Position numbers and translations under genes: made by a program
Assembly (NCBI GenBank): GCA_963573315.1
Contig: OY752144.1
Location: forward strand, 1,916,501 to 1,980,500
DNA: 64,000 bases
Direction of reading: 5' to 3'
Source of the DNA: Entomortierella parvispora
Lineage: Eukaryota > Mortierellomycota > Mortierellomycetes > Mortierellales > Mortierellaceae
The notes under the pieces: generated by a model
The model's database searches: none
The model's input: the letters and a program-made list of their open reading frames with translations, nothing else
What the model was told of the DNA's origin: nothing
Shown here: positions 20,939 through 32,800 of the stretch, one piece after another
Numbering within the stretch: position 1 is the stretch's first letter
How the letters are laid out: each line of letters opens with the position of its first letter

Positions 20939-23324
20939 TTACAAATCCGCAAACATGTTTCCGACCTGCTTCTCAAAGTCGCGTTTGCTAATCTTGCCCT
21001 TCTTCAGCTTCTTGGCAAGGCGCTCCTCTTGCGCCAACTCATCCCAATCGTCCTCATCGTCCTCCTTCACCTCTTCTTCTTCTTCTTCCACCTTCTTTCC
21101 CTCCTTTGTTTTCTTGCCATTCTCTTCGCCTTCATCATCATCCTCGTCCCCATCGTCTTCGCCCTCATGGTCTTCTTCCTCAACAATCTCACCAGCAGCC
21201 TTGCGCTTCAGATAGTCTCTCTTGCGCTGCTTCTTCAACTGCCTGTCCAGCTTACGCTCCTTGGCTTCCTGTTTCTCGGACCATGACGAAGCCTTGTTGA
21301 TGGGTTTCCGCTTCTTGCTCTCCTGTCCACCGTTCATTGCAATCTCCTTTTCCTTCTCTGTCTGCTTGAGCTTGTAAGCTTCCAACTTCTTGACACGGAC
21401 GGCTTCTTTTTGTTTGTCTTGGTATTTGTACTTGTCCATCTGTTTTTTAAATTGTTTAGGAACCGACAAAAAAAAAAAGAAACAAAGTGGGGCCATCCTC
21501 AAAATTGGTTAGGCTTTTGGTCCCAGTTCTTACTCACACTACAGCCCAAGAAACAGAAACACACGCCCCACATATAGTCAAAATGTAAAAACTCGACCAC
21601 TTACATCAATATCTGCAGGAACAAAACCCTTGATGGATCCTCCTGCCTTCTCGTTCTTCAGCTCCGGCATCTTTGGAAGTCTCAAAAGAGCGTAGCCACG
21701 AGCCAAAGCCCCCAAATCCAAATCTCTGGAACGGAAGATAAAGCTCGCCTCATGTTTCGAATAACTCCGGATGAAAGATACATAGGCCATTGTTCCCTTG
21801 TCATGAAGGTCCCGATCAGTTCTGACAATCTTTTGAAGCTCCTTCAAAAAAGCCGCGTTCTCGGCATCGTCTTCGGGTTCCTCTTTCACAATCTTGCCCA
21901 AAAGCGCCTCGTCTTGCTCCTCAATTGCCCCAGCCATAGTCTCGTCCTCATCTTCATCCTCATCATTCTCTGTGATAGTAGGTCCACCGGACCAGCCCCA
22001 TCTGTGAATAGGAACCTTGCGCACCTTCAAAAAGTCAACATAGGTATCCTCCTTGCCCTTGACTAAAAAGACCACAGCCTTGCCCTCGCGACCAGCGCGA
22101 CCAGCACGTCCGCAACGATGTGTAAAAGCCTTGGGGTCCTGAGGAGGGTCAACCTGGACAACAAAGTCCACATCGGGGATATCCAAGCCGCGAGAGGCCA
22201 CATCTGTACAAAGCAGGACACCAGGCGATCCTGCTGGGATATTCGTAAAGGATTTGAACGTCAACGAGCGCTTCTTGGTTTCCATTTTTCCATGCAGAGA
22301 GTGAATTGCAAAGTCTGAGAGCGCTGGTAGGCGTGAGAGGAGTTTGTAGAAATAGTCAACGCTGGCGCAGGTGGCGAAGTAAACGATTGTCTTCTTGTTG
22401 GCAGATTCCTGACGGAGAAGGTGGGAGAGAAGGAGTAACTTTTGGGAGGTTGAGCAGAGAATATATCCAATATGAAGTCTACAATAAAATAAGGAGAGAC
22501 AAGACGTGTGGTTAGAAACTATTGCAAAATAGAGAGTGAAAGAGAAAGAAAGAGAAAGAAAGAGAGAAAGAGAGCAATCCCATTTAAAGCAAACACATCA
22601 GATCTTACGAGGCAGGTGTCCTTTGTCCTCCACCGCCCACCAGATCCTCGACCTTGACTACAACTCGAACAGGATTACGAAGACCGGCACGGACAAGCTC
22701 GGTCAAACCATCGGTCATGGTAGCAGAAAACAATCCAGTTCGACGCTGCTTGGGGAGTAGCGACATGATCTTGTTCAAACTAACCGAGAATCCCATGTCC
22801 AGTAGCCGATCAGCCTCGTCCAAGACCAGGACTTCCAGCTCCTTGACATTGACACCGCCACGTTTCTGCGACAGAATGTCCTCCAGTCTTCCTGGGGTTC
22901 CAATCAAAATATCAGGGTGAACTTGCTGGAACGTTGCAATGTCCTCCTCCAGACTGGTTTCGCCTCCAATCAAGAGTTGATGTTGGATGTTGGGAAAGAA
23001 GGGCTCAAAGTCGGCCAAAACTTTGGTGATCTGCGTGGCAAGCTCTCGAGTAGGCGAGATGATAATAGCTCCAACTTCAGTAGGGGCCAACTTTCGGGAC
23101 CGACGATGGATCTTTTCGAGGATGGGGATCAAAAACGAGAGAGTCTTGCCCGAGCCCGTGACAGCCTCGACTACCACGTCTTTGTTCTTCATAAACAGGG
23201 GGATGGCTCCGGCCTGGACAGGGGTCATGTTGGAGAAACCCATGGTGCTGACGGCATCCAGAACAGCAGGAGACAGCTTGGGCTCAAGGCTCTCCCATGA
23301 GCCAGCAGGTGCGACGCTGACCAT
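20939..23324 (-). CDS. SPB4: DEAD-box RNA helicase SPB4 (DDX55)
   Basis: Nucleolar ATP-dependent helicase for 60S subunit (27S pre-rRNA) maturation. Three exons (23324-22609, 22478-21605, 21439-20939) give 696 residues. It opens with [16 protein letters not shown], then motif [62 protein letters not shown] and [15 protein letters not shown]. The C-terminal extension has an acidic stretch, the ERNLHDKG-like [19 protein letters not shown] block that marks the SPB4 branch, and a Lys/Glu-rich tail. Intron 1 (130 nt) contains a GAAA-type purine repeat near 22530-22575. All junctions close in frame. Confidence 0.93.
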
Positions 23325-23504
23325 TGTAAATGTATAATGAAGTCCTGAAGGAATAAAGGGGAGGGAACAGACGAATGACTTGCATGTGGAAGCGTCAAAC
23401 TACTACTACAAAAAAAGAAAAAAAAAGGCTAGCGGTGGCTTGTGTTTGGAGACTGAACAACAGTCACATAATTTATTCAAGAAAATAACCTTGAGTAATT
23501 TTGA

Positions 23505-26294
23505 TCACAGAGTGTAGCGGTAGTTGGGATGCTTCTCTCCCAGGTTGTTGAGGTATCCTTCAGACATGAACTGGATCAATGTCAGACCTTTAGTCAGGCA
23601 ATCGTCCCTTCTTTTGTTTTCTCGTGCGAGCAGAGTTCGCAATGTAGCGGCTGTGAGGATTAACAGAGCAATACTAATTGCCATGACAAGGTGTCCTCGT
23701 TCTTAAAAAAAATGAAACAAGATTGTTAGCTGCAAAGTTGGAAGTATGTATGATACTAAGAAAAAGATGTCTTTCTGAACTTACGGTAGCGAGGCGCGTC
23801 TGTAGAGCGATACACTTGCGTACCGGCCATACTGGCAAGACCGCCGGATGAGACGAGCATCGCCAAGGCAGTGGCCCTCTTGGTCTGTCCCACACAATTG
23901 TTTGTGAGCCACGACGTCAGAATAGACGACGTCGGAACCATACCGCAAAGGACGAGAATGACTGCCAAGTACCGTACTAAAAAGGCAGTTCGTCCATGGT
24001 TTAGTAAAGGCGAAAGATGAACTTTCCAATAACATAATTAGAACCAACAGGTGACAAAAGTCCTTACGCCAGACCCAAGGAGCGAACGCCAGGAGGAGGA
24101 AGCCTAGCATCGCAACGAACGGGACAAAGATGATGAAGAGTCCTCGTGTTTGGCGACGATCAGACCACCAAGGGATGATAAGAGAGACGCAAGCTGCGAG
24201 TGCGTATGGTGGAACCGTGAGAAGCTGGGCGGTGGTGCTAATTGGCGCGTGTCATCACATTTTCAAACGTTAGAGGTACCATCTTTTGAACCGGACTTGA
24301 TCGCAGGAGCATCTTACGCTTTAAATCCCATGTCGGCGACCAACGATGGCAAGAACAGGACAACACCCGAGGAAGGGGTATGCAAGAACATAGCGGCCAA
24401 GCATATCAAGTAGACGCGATAGTCTGTAATAGCCTCACGAGTCTGCTTCCAGGATGCCGACTTGGCGGGGGAGACGTTGCTGTCCATTAGAATCCGATTA
24501 GCAGCGTAGATCCGCTCTTCGCCAGTCAAAAAGTATGCTGCAGACGGAGATGGCGTCATGACAAACCAAGTGATGATCGCCAAAATGATAGTAGGAACAG
24601 CTTCCAAGATAAAGATCCACTGCCATCCTTGAAGGTGAAGTGCCCCATTGAGATGAGAGATACCAGCGGCAAGAAGGCCACCGAAAGCGCCAGCTAGGAT
24701 ATTGAAACATAAGAAGATGGCCATCCGGAAGGAGTGCTCTGATCGTTTGTAGAATAGCGTCAGGTAGAAGAGAACTCCGGGAACGAAACCAGCTACCAGT
24801 TTAAAAAAAAATAAAAGCCCGTCAGAATAAAGTTTGAATTTCTCGTCGACCTGACCCAGTTGATGCAGGGTCAATACCTTCAGCCATGCCTAGGGCGAAG
24901 CGAGCGATAATCAGACCCGTGAAAGAGGTTACCCATGCCAAAGCGAGACTGATGCCACCCCTAGAGGACAAAATAATTTTAGTGGAGGGGAGGCTACCTG
25001 GATTAAAACTCTCGGAGACTTGCAATCCGAAGACTCACCAGGCCAACATGAGAATGGGGATCCAGGTTCGGGGACCTAAGCGCACCAAGATCCAGTTGGA
25101 TGGAATCTCAAATAAACAATATGCCAAAAAGAAAGCTGCCAATGCACTTTTGAAGGATTGAACGCTGTTAGCTTTGGCTATGAGAAACCGGTCTGCTTAT
25201 AGAATTCGGCACGCGTCTTACATGCTGTATTGCCCATTCGTAAGGTGAACAGCCTCTTCGAGTCCAAAGAGCCTTGCATTTCCAATGTTGACCCTGTCCA
25301 GGTAACTGAACAGATACAGGATCCCCAAGAGCGGGAGAAGATTTCGATCCAATTTACGAACAATGATCTTCTCCAACTCCAAGTTTTCTCTGAAAAAGAT
25401 CTGATTAAAACTATTGAGTCCTCCTGGGCCGCCCTTGGGTTCCTGCTGATCAAAAGAGAGCTCGCTGAGATATGACTTTGTACGAAATATCTCCAGCTGC
25501 TCATCTTCTCCGAGGGGCTGTTGTTGATTTTGATGATGATACCCCACTCCACCACCTCTTGGGTTGAGCTGTCGTTCATAAAACTCTCTCTGATGGGATT
25601 CTAGGACAGGTGGCGGATTCTCGTAGGTGTAGAAATGTCCTCCGTTTGTGCCTCGACTACCGCCACTCTCCAAACTGTTCCTGTCATTCGCAAGCTCGTC
25701 CTTAGCACCTGGATTCGCGGTAGATTCTTTTTTGAATGTTGGAACATCCGGGGCGACACGGCTTTTCTTGCTATTCTTTGGGCTGAAGTCAGGCTTCTGA
25801 GAATCATCCTTCAGCGTAAACCATTGTTGACTCTTTTGGTTCAGGGAAGGTTCCATTGATGAGGGTGGCGGTGGAGGGGAGGAGTAATCTGTATAGTGGA
25901 TACGGCGTTGATATTGCTGATGCACCGGTCGTGGACTTTCAGAATGCTCGCTATCTGCATCCTCTTCTCGGCTGACGGCATCTTCATCGACATTGAGGTC
26001 CACGTCATGTAGTTGACCCAAGACCACTTCAACTGTAGCAAGAACAGATTGTGGCAGACCCTGGACATGTCTCCCACTCTCTTTTCGAGACGCGTAGTCA
26101 TACGTGTCTCCCAGAGACGAATGAGAGGACGGGGAGTTCGCTGATGACTCTTGGACATGATTAAGGTGAGACTCGGTATTGTACACAGACGGTAGGTTGG
26201 ACTCATCACCTCCTCCAGGACTGGGATTGAAGGTGTCCATTGTCGACGGACAACTGGACGGAGTAATGGTAATGTTGATATTACTAGACTTCAT
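23505..26294 (-). CDS. MFS anion:cation symporter (allantoate/nicotinate permease family) with long N-terminal extension
   Basis: Seven exons (26294-25222, 25164-25039, 24960-24878, 24792-24318, 24237-24068, 23976-23785, 23701-23505) give 771 residues; every split codon rejoins in frame. The transporter begins near residue 315 with LDRNLLPLLGILYLFSYLDR, then LFEIPSNWILVRLGPRTW, the family block GMAEAGFVPGVLFYL across the exon 3/4 junction, and PWWSDRRQTRG in the middle loop. These mark the DAL5/TNA1/FEN2-type permeases for small organic acids or vitamins; the substrate cannot be told. Residues 1 to about 310 are Ser/Pro/Glu-rich and disordered, far longer than the usual short cytosolic N-terminus. 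The tail after the last helix is short. It is divergent from the F-box gene. Confidence 0.88.
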
Positions 26295-26707
26295 AGCTGC
26301 GTGGTTGAAAGTTTTACAAAGAGAAAAGAGGGGTGGCGAGTGAAGAGGGATTCATTGGACGCCAAGAAAAGTGAGACGAGGAACGAGTGCTGTATCTATC
26401 TATGATCTTTGCATGCACCGTCACCGTTACCGCTCTTCGATCTATAACGGCAAACGGTAAAGATATTACAAAACTTGATCCTTCTTCAGGCCGGCTGTTG
26501 CTTGTGGTCTCCTTGATTTGAGGACCTCTCAGGATCAAGAGGGCAATACTTTCAGAGCCAGATCATGGCCACTGTCCGGCGATCTTGATGCTACTCATCC
26601 TGGTGAAAAAAAAAAAAAAAAAAAAATGTCCATTGTGAGCAGCGGCACGTGTCTCTCTTTACCTTGTCAACCTTACTCATCGCGCTCATTCTTCCATTCC
26701 GTTTGCC
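26295..26707. other. Divergent promoter with a 21-base poly-A run
   Basis: 413 bp between the MFS and F-box genes. An uninterrupted run of 21 A occupies 26606-26626, about 80 bp before the F-box start. Poly(dA:dT) tracts exclude nucleosomes at fungal promoters, so a promoter role is likely but inferred. Confidence 0.5.
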
Positions 26708-28210
26708 ATGATCAGCACAACAATCACCGGCCTCCATCGATCCGCGTTGCATCCCCTCAACATCCCGGAGATACGGGACCACCTTTCGCAGTTCCTGCCA
26801 ACCCGTTCTCTTGCCATCTGTGCCAGGGTTTCTCGAGACTGGTATGGATCCTTCCAGCATCGAGTCTGGGCTTCTGTTACCATTGTCCGCAGCACACAGC
26901 GACCCACTGTTTATGACGCTCAGGAGAACGCGCGTTTTATCCGTAAACTCGATCTTAGAACCCACGAAAGCTCTTGGTTCACGTATTTGACGTGTCCTAA
27001 TCTTGTTGATTTGTCCTTGACGAGGCCGATCAAGAAAGATTGGCCAGAAATTCCATTTCTTCAGAGGCATGGCGCAACGCTGAGGACTTTGTTTATCGGC
27101 AATATATCTGAACATACCGGGTATCAGGTCTGGACCACTGTGGCCGAATCTTGCACTCGTCTCCGAAGCTTGTCGGTGCAAGTAGCAACCGTTGAGAGGA
27201 CGCATTGGTCGGCAATCTGGAAAGTGTGGTCAAAACTAAATGAGCTCAACGTTGCCGAGGGAGTCTACTTTCGACGAAATATTCCATCTGATCCTGCCAT
27301 GCCCTGGTCGGATTTGGGATCGCAGTGTTCAACTATCACGACTCTCAGCTTGACCGTGCGGAGTGGTATGTCGATTTGGGACCAGATGGAGTTAGTAACA
27401 CATTGCCCTGCACTTCGAAAACTCAAATGGCGACTCCCAAGCAACGCAGGGCGATATATGCCCATGCAACGCCTCGTGCGATTTCAAAACAACGGAAAAT
27501 GCCACTCTAGACTCCTGGCCCTCAAGATGGATGGCAATCTCTATTGTGAACAAGATCTGGTAGCCTTTTTGACCTTGGAGCGCCGGGCTGGCCTTTTAGA
27601 GCTGTCGCTTGAATCTGGTCCTTTTGGAAGGGCATCGTGGCTAGCCCTTCAATCCAATACTCCCGACTGTCTGAATACGCTCCAGGTTTTACGTCTACGA
27701 GGTTGCATGGGTGTAGATGGATCAACGGCGCTGGAAATCCTCTGTTCGCTACCTAATTTAAAAGAATTTGCTGCGCCTCTAATATCCAGTTTTGACTTGG
27801 AGATGGATCCTCGGCCATGGGTCTGCCAGCGATCGTTAATACATCTACACCTAGGTATTGGAATGGAATCTCGAGATAAGCAAAGACTGATGTTTGCACG
27901 ATTGGCTTCAGTTGAGCATCTCCAAGTTTTAAAGCTCGGTTCAGCCCGGTCTCAGTTTCAACACACGCAAGATCTCTTGGATGTGGACCTTGGTTCGGAG
28001 CATGGCCTGGATTTGCTGGGTCCACTAAAGGAGGTACAGGAGTTTGGCGTGGAGGTCCATCAGACCCTGCAGCCTGAAGATGTTGACTGGATGATCCAGC
28101 ACTGGCCTTCGTTGCGGATAGTGCGTGGCCAATTGAACAAAGAAATGGAGACTTGGTCTGTTCTCAGCTCGAGCCTTGACAATGCTCACGTAGAGCATTG
28201 GCTGGTGTGA
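26708..28210 (+). CDS. F-box / leucine-rich repeat-like protein
   Basis: Intronless, 500 residues. An F-box-like N-terminus (about residues 15-55: LNIPEIRDHLSQFLPTRSL, then ICARVSRDWYGSFQHRVWAS) is followed by repeating leucine-rich units of about 25-30 residues, such as CPNLVDLSLTR, CTRLRSLSVQV, CPALRKLKWRL and LPNLKEF. This architecture is that of SCF ubiquitin-ligase substrate adaptors, with the F-box binding Skp1 and the repeats the target. Such genes form very large families in Mortierellomycotina and relatives. The target is unknown. The single exon contrasts with its intron-rich neighbours. Confidence 0.82.
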   Translation: MISTTITGLHRSALHPLNIPEIRDHLSQFLPTRSLAICARVSRDWYGSFQHRVWASVTIVRSTQRPTVYDAQENARFIRKLDLRTHESSWFTYLTCPNLVDLSLTRPIKKDWPEIPFLQRHGATLRTLFIGNISEHTGYQVWTTVAESCTRLRSLSVQVATVERTHWSAIWKVWSKLNELNVAEGVYFRRNIPSDPAMPWSDLGSQCSTITTLSLTVRSGMSIWDQMELVTHCPALRKLKWRLPSNAGRYMPMQRLVRFQNNGKCHSRLLALKMDGNLYCEQDLVAFLTLERRAGLLELSLESGPFGRASWLALQSNTPDCLNTLQVLRLRGCMGVDGSTALEILCSLPNLKEFAAPLISSFDLEMDPRPWVCQRSLIHLHLGIGMESRDKQRLMFARLASVEHLQVLKLGSARSQFQHTQDLLDVDLGSEHGLDLLGPLKEVQEFGVEVHQTLQPEDVDWMIQHWPSLRIVRGQLNKEMETWSVLSSSLDNAHVEHWLV

Positions 28211-28774
28211 ATAAAAACTAGGCAAAGAAGATGTTTTTTTCCTGGCACCTCATTAGACTCGAAGAAACGTGTGTTGTGGATAGGCCCTCGTGAAACACCA
28301 TCCACGTCATTTGAACCAGATCACGGGGTCTCCCGGTTGGCGCGGTGTCACCGAAGCCCGATCTCAAGTCTTTATCGTCTCAGCTGTTTTTGAATGTTTG
28401 TTCTTTGACTCGGATCTTGTAGGTCTCTTTGATGTCGGGCTGTATGATGCCTGCCGCAGCCAGCGGTGTCCAGAAAAGGAAAGCAATCTTGACAGAAATC
28501 CCCGGGATTCGACTTTTTCTTCCTTTTCCGCGAGCAATGACGCCCAGGTGACCGACGCCCAGACACGTCGCCGGGGAAAGGCAAAGTAAGACATCCACAG
28601 AAGGACGTGGAAGAAAGAAGGCAAAGGCAAAAAGCCAAGGCCAAAGGCTGTGTTGTATCACGGGCTGCCACCTTAGCGCACCTCTTTGGACTATCGGTCC
28701 TGCCTCACAAGAAAAGTATAAAAGAGCCTTCTTCCCTTCTCAAGAAACAGCAACAAAAGAACTCTCTTCGTACC
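28211..28774. other. Intergenic, promoter of small protein B
   Basis: 564 bp; the only clear element is a TATA box (next entry). The open frames in this stretch show no coding character on either strand. Confidence 0.45.
28717..28724 (+). promoter_or_regulatory. TATA box of small protein B
   Basis: TATAAAAG lies 50 bp upstream of the start codon and is followed by a CTTCTTCCC pyrimidine patch and a CAA-rich leader. Confidence 0.55.
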
Positions 28775-29298
28775 ATGAGCCACACCTCCAACAACAACAT
28801 CAAGATCGATTCCCAGACCTCCACTGCCACTCCCTCGATCCAGTTCTCTGATGACACTCAAGACCTCCGCGGTCGTGGCCACGATGCCCGCCCCGTCAAC
28901 TTGGCTCTCCCCTGGCCCCAATAGAGACCACAGAATCGGCCAAGAGCGAGCGCCGCCGCTCCTCCCTTGCAGCGTTCGCGGACCGTCTCCGCTCAAAGTC
29001 TCGATCCCACTCTCGATCTCTCTCCCGCGGCAGGAGCAACCTCGGTGGCGGTGCTAGTGGACGCAACTCGCTGGACGAGCGTCGATCCTCTACCTCCTCT
29101 GACACTAACGACCAGTATGCAGATGTGGTCAAGGCACAGGCTTTATTCATGGAGAAACTCAGAACTGAGCAAGAGATGAACGGTGTCACGACCAACTGCG
29201 ATGGATTGCCCATCCCCCCCGCAAGCATGAGCCATGGCCGCCGCCGATCGAGCGTGACTCAGATCTTGGGCTTGGACAAGCACCTCCTCGCACGCTAA
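28775..29298 (+). CDS. Small Arg/Ser-rich protein B (paralogue of protein A)
   Basis: Unrecognised. The frame from ATG 28775 stops after 49 codons at 28922. A second frame open to the TAA at 29296-29298 carries FADRLRSKSRSHSR, YADVVKAQALFMEKLRTEQE, a DGLP segment and VTQILGLDKHLL, all aligned with protein A. A 53-nt intron from 28872 (or 50 nt from 28875) to the AG at 28923-28924 joins the two frames exactly. It gives about 156 residues, and the intron has a GTCAAC branch-like site and a pyrimidine run. The donor (GTCGTG or GTGGCC) is weak, so a one-base frameshift (pseudogene or assembly error) is the alternative. Protein A has no intron at this point. Confidence 0.6.
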
Positions 29299-29870
29299 AG
29301 CAGCGCAGGAATCTGTAAATATCATTTCTACCATTCTTCGTAATTCCACAATACGAATCACATAATAAACACCATCTCATCACACCAGACTGAAAGAATG
29401 GAAGAGGGGAAGAAGGAAAGAAAGAAAGAGAAGGAAGAAAGAGAAGGAAGAGAGAAGGAAGAAAGAGAAGGAAGGAAGAGAGAGAAAGAAAGAAAGAAGG
29501 AAGGAAGAGAGAGAAAGAAAGAAAGAAGGAGGAACAGAGATAAGGAAAGAGAGAGAAGGAAGAAAAGAAAAGGGTGGAAACGGGCAGACAGAGAGGGAGG
29601 AGCACAGCCAGAGTGAGTGTGCAGTGTGCCCGTGGCCACCAACCGCACTCACGCAGTCCATGTGAGCAATGCATGCATCATGCTGTGGAGTTCCTTCCTC
29701 CTTCTCTTTTCTTCACTCTTGCATTCGTCATTTCCCTTCTTCTTCATCACTCTCTCGTCTCATTCTCCCATCCCACATTCGTCTCGTCTGCTTCCCTCTC
29801 CCCCCTGACCTGTTCCATTCACTGCCCTGTACTCTGCCCGTCATCTCTCGTCACACATCAGTCCACGCAG
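29299..29870. other. Intergenic, purine tract then pyrimidine-rich leader
   Basis: This stretch contains the polypurine tract listed separately, and from about 29690 a CT-rich leader leading into the STB6-like gene. The strand asymmetry switches from purine to pyrimidine near 29650. No gene seen. Confidence 0.5.
29400..29534 (+). repeat. Uninterrupted 135-nt homopurine tract
   Basis: Every base from 29400 to 29534 is A or G, built from GAAA, GGAA and GAGA units. A segment of about 29 bases is repeated in tandem within 29467-29534. A few pyrimidines interrupt the continuation to about 29576. The minus-strand frames across it (poly Phe/Leu/Ser) are artefacts. Confidence 0.9.
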
Positions 29871-32800
29871 ATGCCATTGCCGGTGGGGAGCTTTGTCTTC
29901 TGCGAGCGAGGCCGCCTGGTCGACATTTGCAAGAATGTGGATGGCATCCGCATCGAAAGCACTGAGGTCAAGCTAGAAGGCTATCAAATCTACCTTGTGG
30001 AGCAATGGTAATCTCATTCGTTACATTCGCCTTCTTCAGCCAAACGTTCAGTACCTCGTTCTTTCGGCTTTTGTATTCTTAACTAACCGTCGCCTTGGGT
30101 GTGACAGGGCTATTGAGCGTAATCGCGAGGTCGCTACGGCTGTATCGTTCACGGGTGATCCCGTTCATAAGGTAGACAGTCTTTCTCACAGATATCGGGT
30201 GGTTTTGTGTTACTTGGTAGTAGATGGGACATGATCTAACTGTCAAGAGGTCTTCTGCAGATTCAAGTGGTTGCCATAACGATAGAGCACCAGGATGTGT
30301 ACTGTCCAAGGCTCGAAAAGATGCTTGACAAGTTCCGTAGCGATGGTGCCAAACCAAAGGAGGTAAGACATGATAAGGCATGGATGTGCGCCTATTCGGA
30401 TCAGGTTATTTACTACCACTTGAACGTTTGTAGACCCCTTATGGCCAGCTGTTTGTTACAAACCTGAGCGTGTTCACATCCACTCTCAACATTGTCCTCG
30501 TACCGCAGCAAGGTGACTTTGATCTCTATCAGCGTCGGTTCTATCTAAACCTCAACCTTAGACGGATGGGCTGCAGTGGCAGAAGTGCACTCACATCTAA
30601 ATCGCCGAGGTACAACTCATGCCTAGCATCCATTTTGGTGACAAGAGCGCCGACCTGCTTACCTCGTTTGCTTGCTTTTCCGTTCCCCTCACGATAGTGA
30701 TGCTCAGCGAGAAAAGTTTAATCAGCTCTACAAAATATCAGACTCGACAGACTTTGAAGACACTGTCATCCGGCTCGTGGATTTGGTTCAGAACTGCTTG
30801 TACATATTCGGACTGTTTAAGCTGGATGATGTGGATGGACTGCTATGTAATGCAACAGAAGGTGGCCTGGAAGAGTTCTACAACACGTTTCTCAGCAACA
30901 AGTTCCAGGTAATGTGATACTAAGGATCGAATCATACATGGCCCTACTTCACGCTCAATAGCACTTATACTAAAGCGCGCCCTTTTCCCTTGTAAAGAAA
31001 CCGTCCTCCCGTGAGAATGTCCTTGACCCTAATGTTCTCGCTGGGATGTTTAGTAAAGTGTCCAATATACGTGGGAAACTGCAGCATCTTGTCAACAACG
31101 TGAGTGAAACATACTACACAAAGATTGCACAAAGAAGGCGCTGTATTGTTACGCAGAAACCTAAGCTCAAAGTATACCACACACTTCTTAGGTCCCGAAA
31201 GATCCATTTGCGGAACCAGCGGCATTTGTCACCGCAGTGAAGGCATTTCAGGTAATCGTGAAAGATCTGAAATCAAGCATTTTTGTTTTTTTTTTATGGA
31301 ATGACGCTGACATGCTCCCTTGTCCCCGATCAGCTGAAGAAACCGGATTTGAATGCAGGATATTTGGATTTTAGGACAGCGGAAGCGATCACGAATGCAT
31401 ACCAAAATTCATTCAATCCACAGGGACTCAAAGTGCACAAAGTCCTCAAATCTAAAATCGAAGATTTCTCTGGCATGACGGCTGTGAACCCAGAAGGCGA
31501 GACGACTGATCTGGAAGTGTTTGCAAAACACATCAATTCTGAGTCTTTGAAACTGGTATGGAGAGGCAAACCAAAGCACAAACCAGATATGGCAGATGCC
31601 TTGGCGAGCGGAGATTGGCTTACGGGCGGCAAAGAACTTGGAAAGAGTTTGGTCCGCGGTCTCGCAAAGACGGTAGGAGAGGCTGTGTTTTGTGCTTAGA
31701 ATAATTTTGTCTATAAGAGCAAACATTGGAAAGAGAAGCATCTGTACTAACCCCTTCAAATAATACGCTGTTCAACTCTAGACCAGAGAGACAAAAAATG
31801 CGTCCCAATCTTTGAAGACAATGGCCACGTAAGTCGATATTTCTTATATTCGTCATCAAACAAAGAGCCCTGTGGTTGGTCTTTCACACTTTCACATACT
31901 AATTCGCGGATTTTCTTTTGGCTAAACATACAGTGGCAAAAACCGACAGTCTTTACTGTTGCCTAAGGGCAAGAATTTTCCTCCAATACTTAATATGAAA
32001 GAAGGGATAACAACAGAAGATACTATTGTCACATCGGCACCGTATGAACGTAAGTGATACTTGGACTGAATGTGCACGATGGAGGGTTTCCTTATGACTA
32101 CAGGTATTAACGTTGACTTTCTTAATTTGGTTAGACAATGGCCCTAAGTCAGAAGACGAGAAGGTTGGCGAAGGCTACGAGTCTGAAGATGCCCTTCCTC
32201 CTTCAACGTTCGCCCAGTCCACAACAAACGGCCTTGGTTCCGAAGATGACCTCTCACCAAAGTTCTTTAATGGATTGGACACACTTCAGCAGCAACAACA
32301 GACATCCCAGCAGCAGCAATCGGCACAACAGCATCAACAGCCAGCTTCCACTGTGTTGACTAATTCGGCAACAGCAATATCAACTGCAAGCACCTCGAGT
32401 ACATCCACCTTGGTACCTGCTCTCGATGCCCTCTCTATCCTATTTACTCAAAAGCCGGAGCCTTTGGGCGAACCAGAAATCGTGAAATTCTACTTGGATG
32501 GCCGTGATTCACCCATGCTATCTGGAAATATGACTTCCACGACCGCTGCCACCTCATCTCTCATGACGCCAATACCGGCACCTGCCGAGCTGGTTCGATC
32601 AGCATCTGGATCGCCAGGAGTTCCATCTGTCGCAACAGCCTCAGGGACAGGGATGGTAGGCACGACAAATAACAGACCACCAAGAGCAGTACGGGACAGT
32701 CGAAAAAGAGCACAGTCAATGTCCGGTCTTCTGGGGCAGGAGCGTATTTTGGGCATTCGATTCGAAGCGACCAAACCAACTGGTTCCATACCTGGGATCA

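Noticed and set aside
22530-22575. GAAA-type purine repeat as a separate element
   Set aside because: A short simple repeat inside SPB4 intron 1 with no sign of function beyond slippage.
29186-29674. Overlapping minus-strand frames rich in Phe, Leu and Ser
   Set aside because: They are translations of the homopurine tract and its flanks, with no coding signal outside the repeat.
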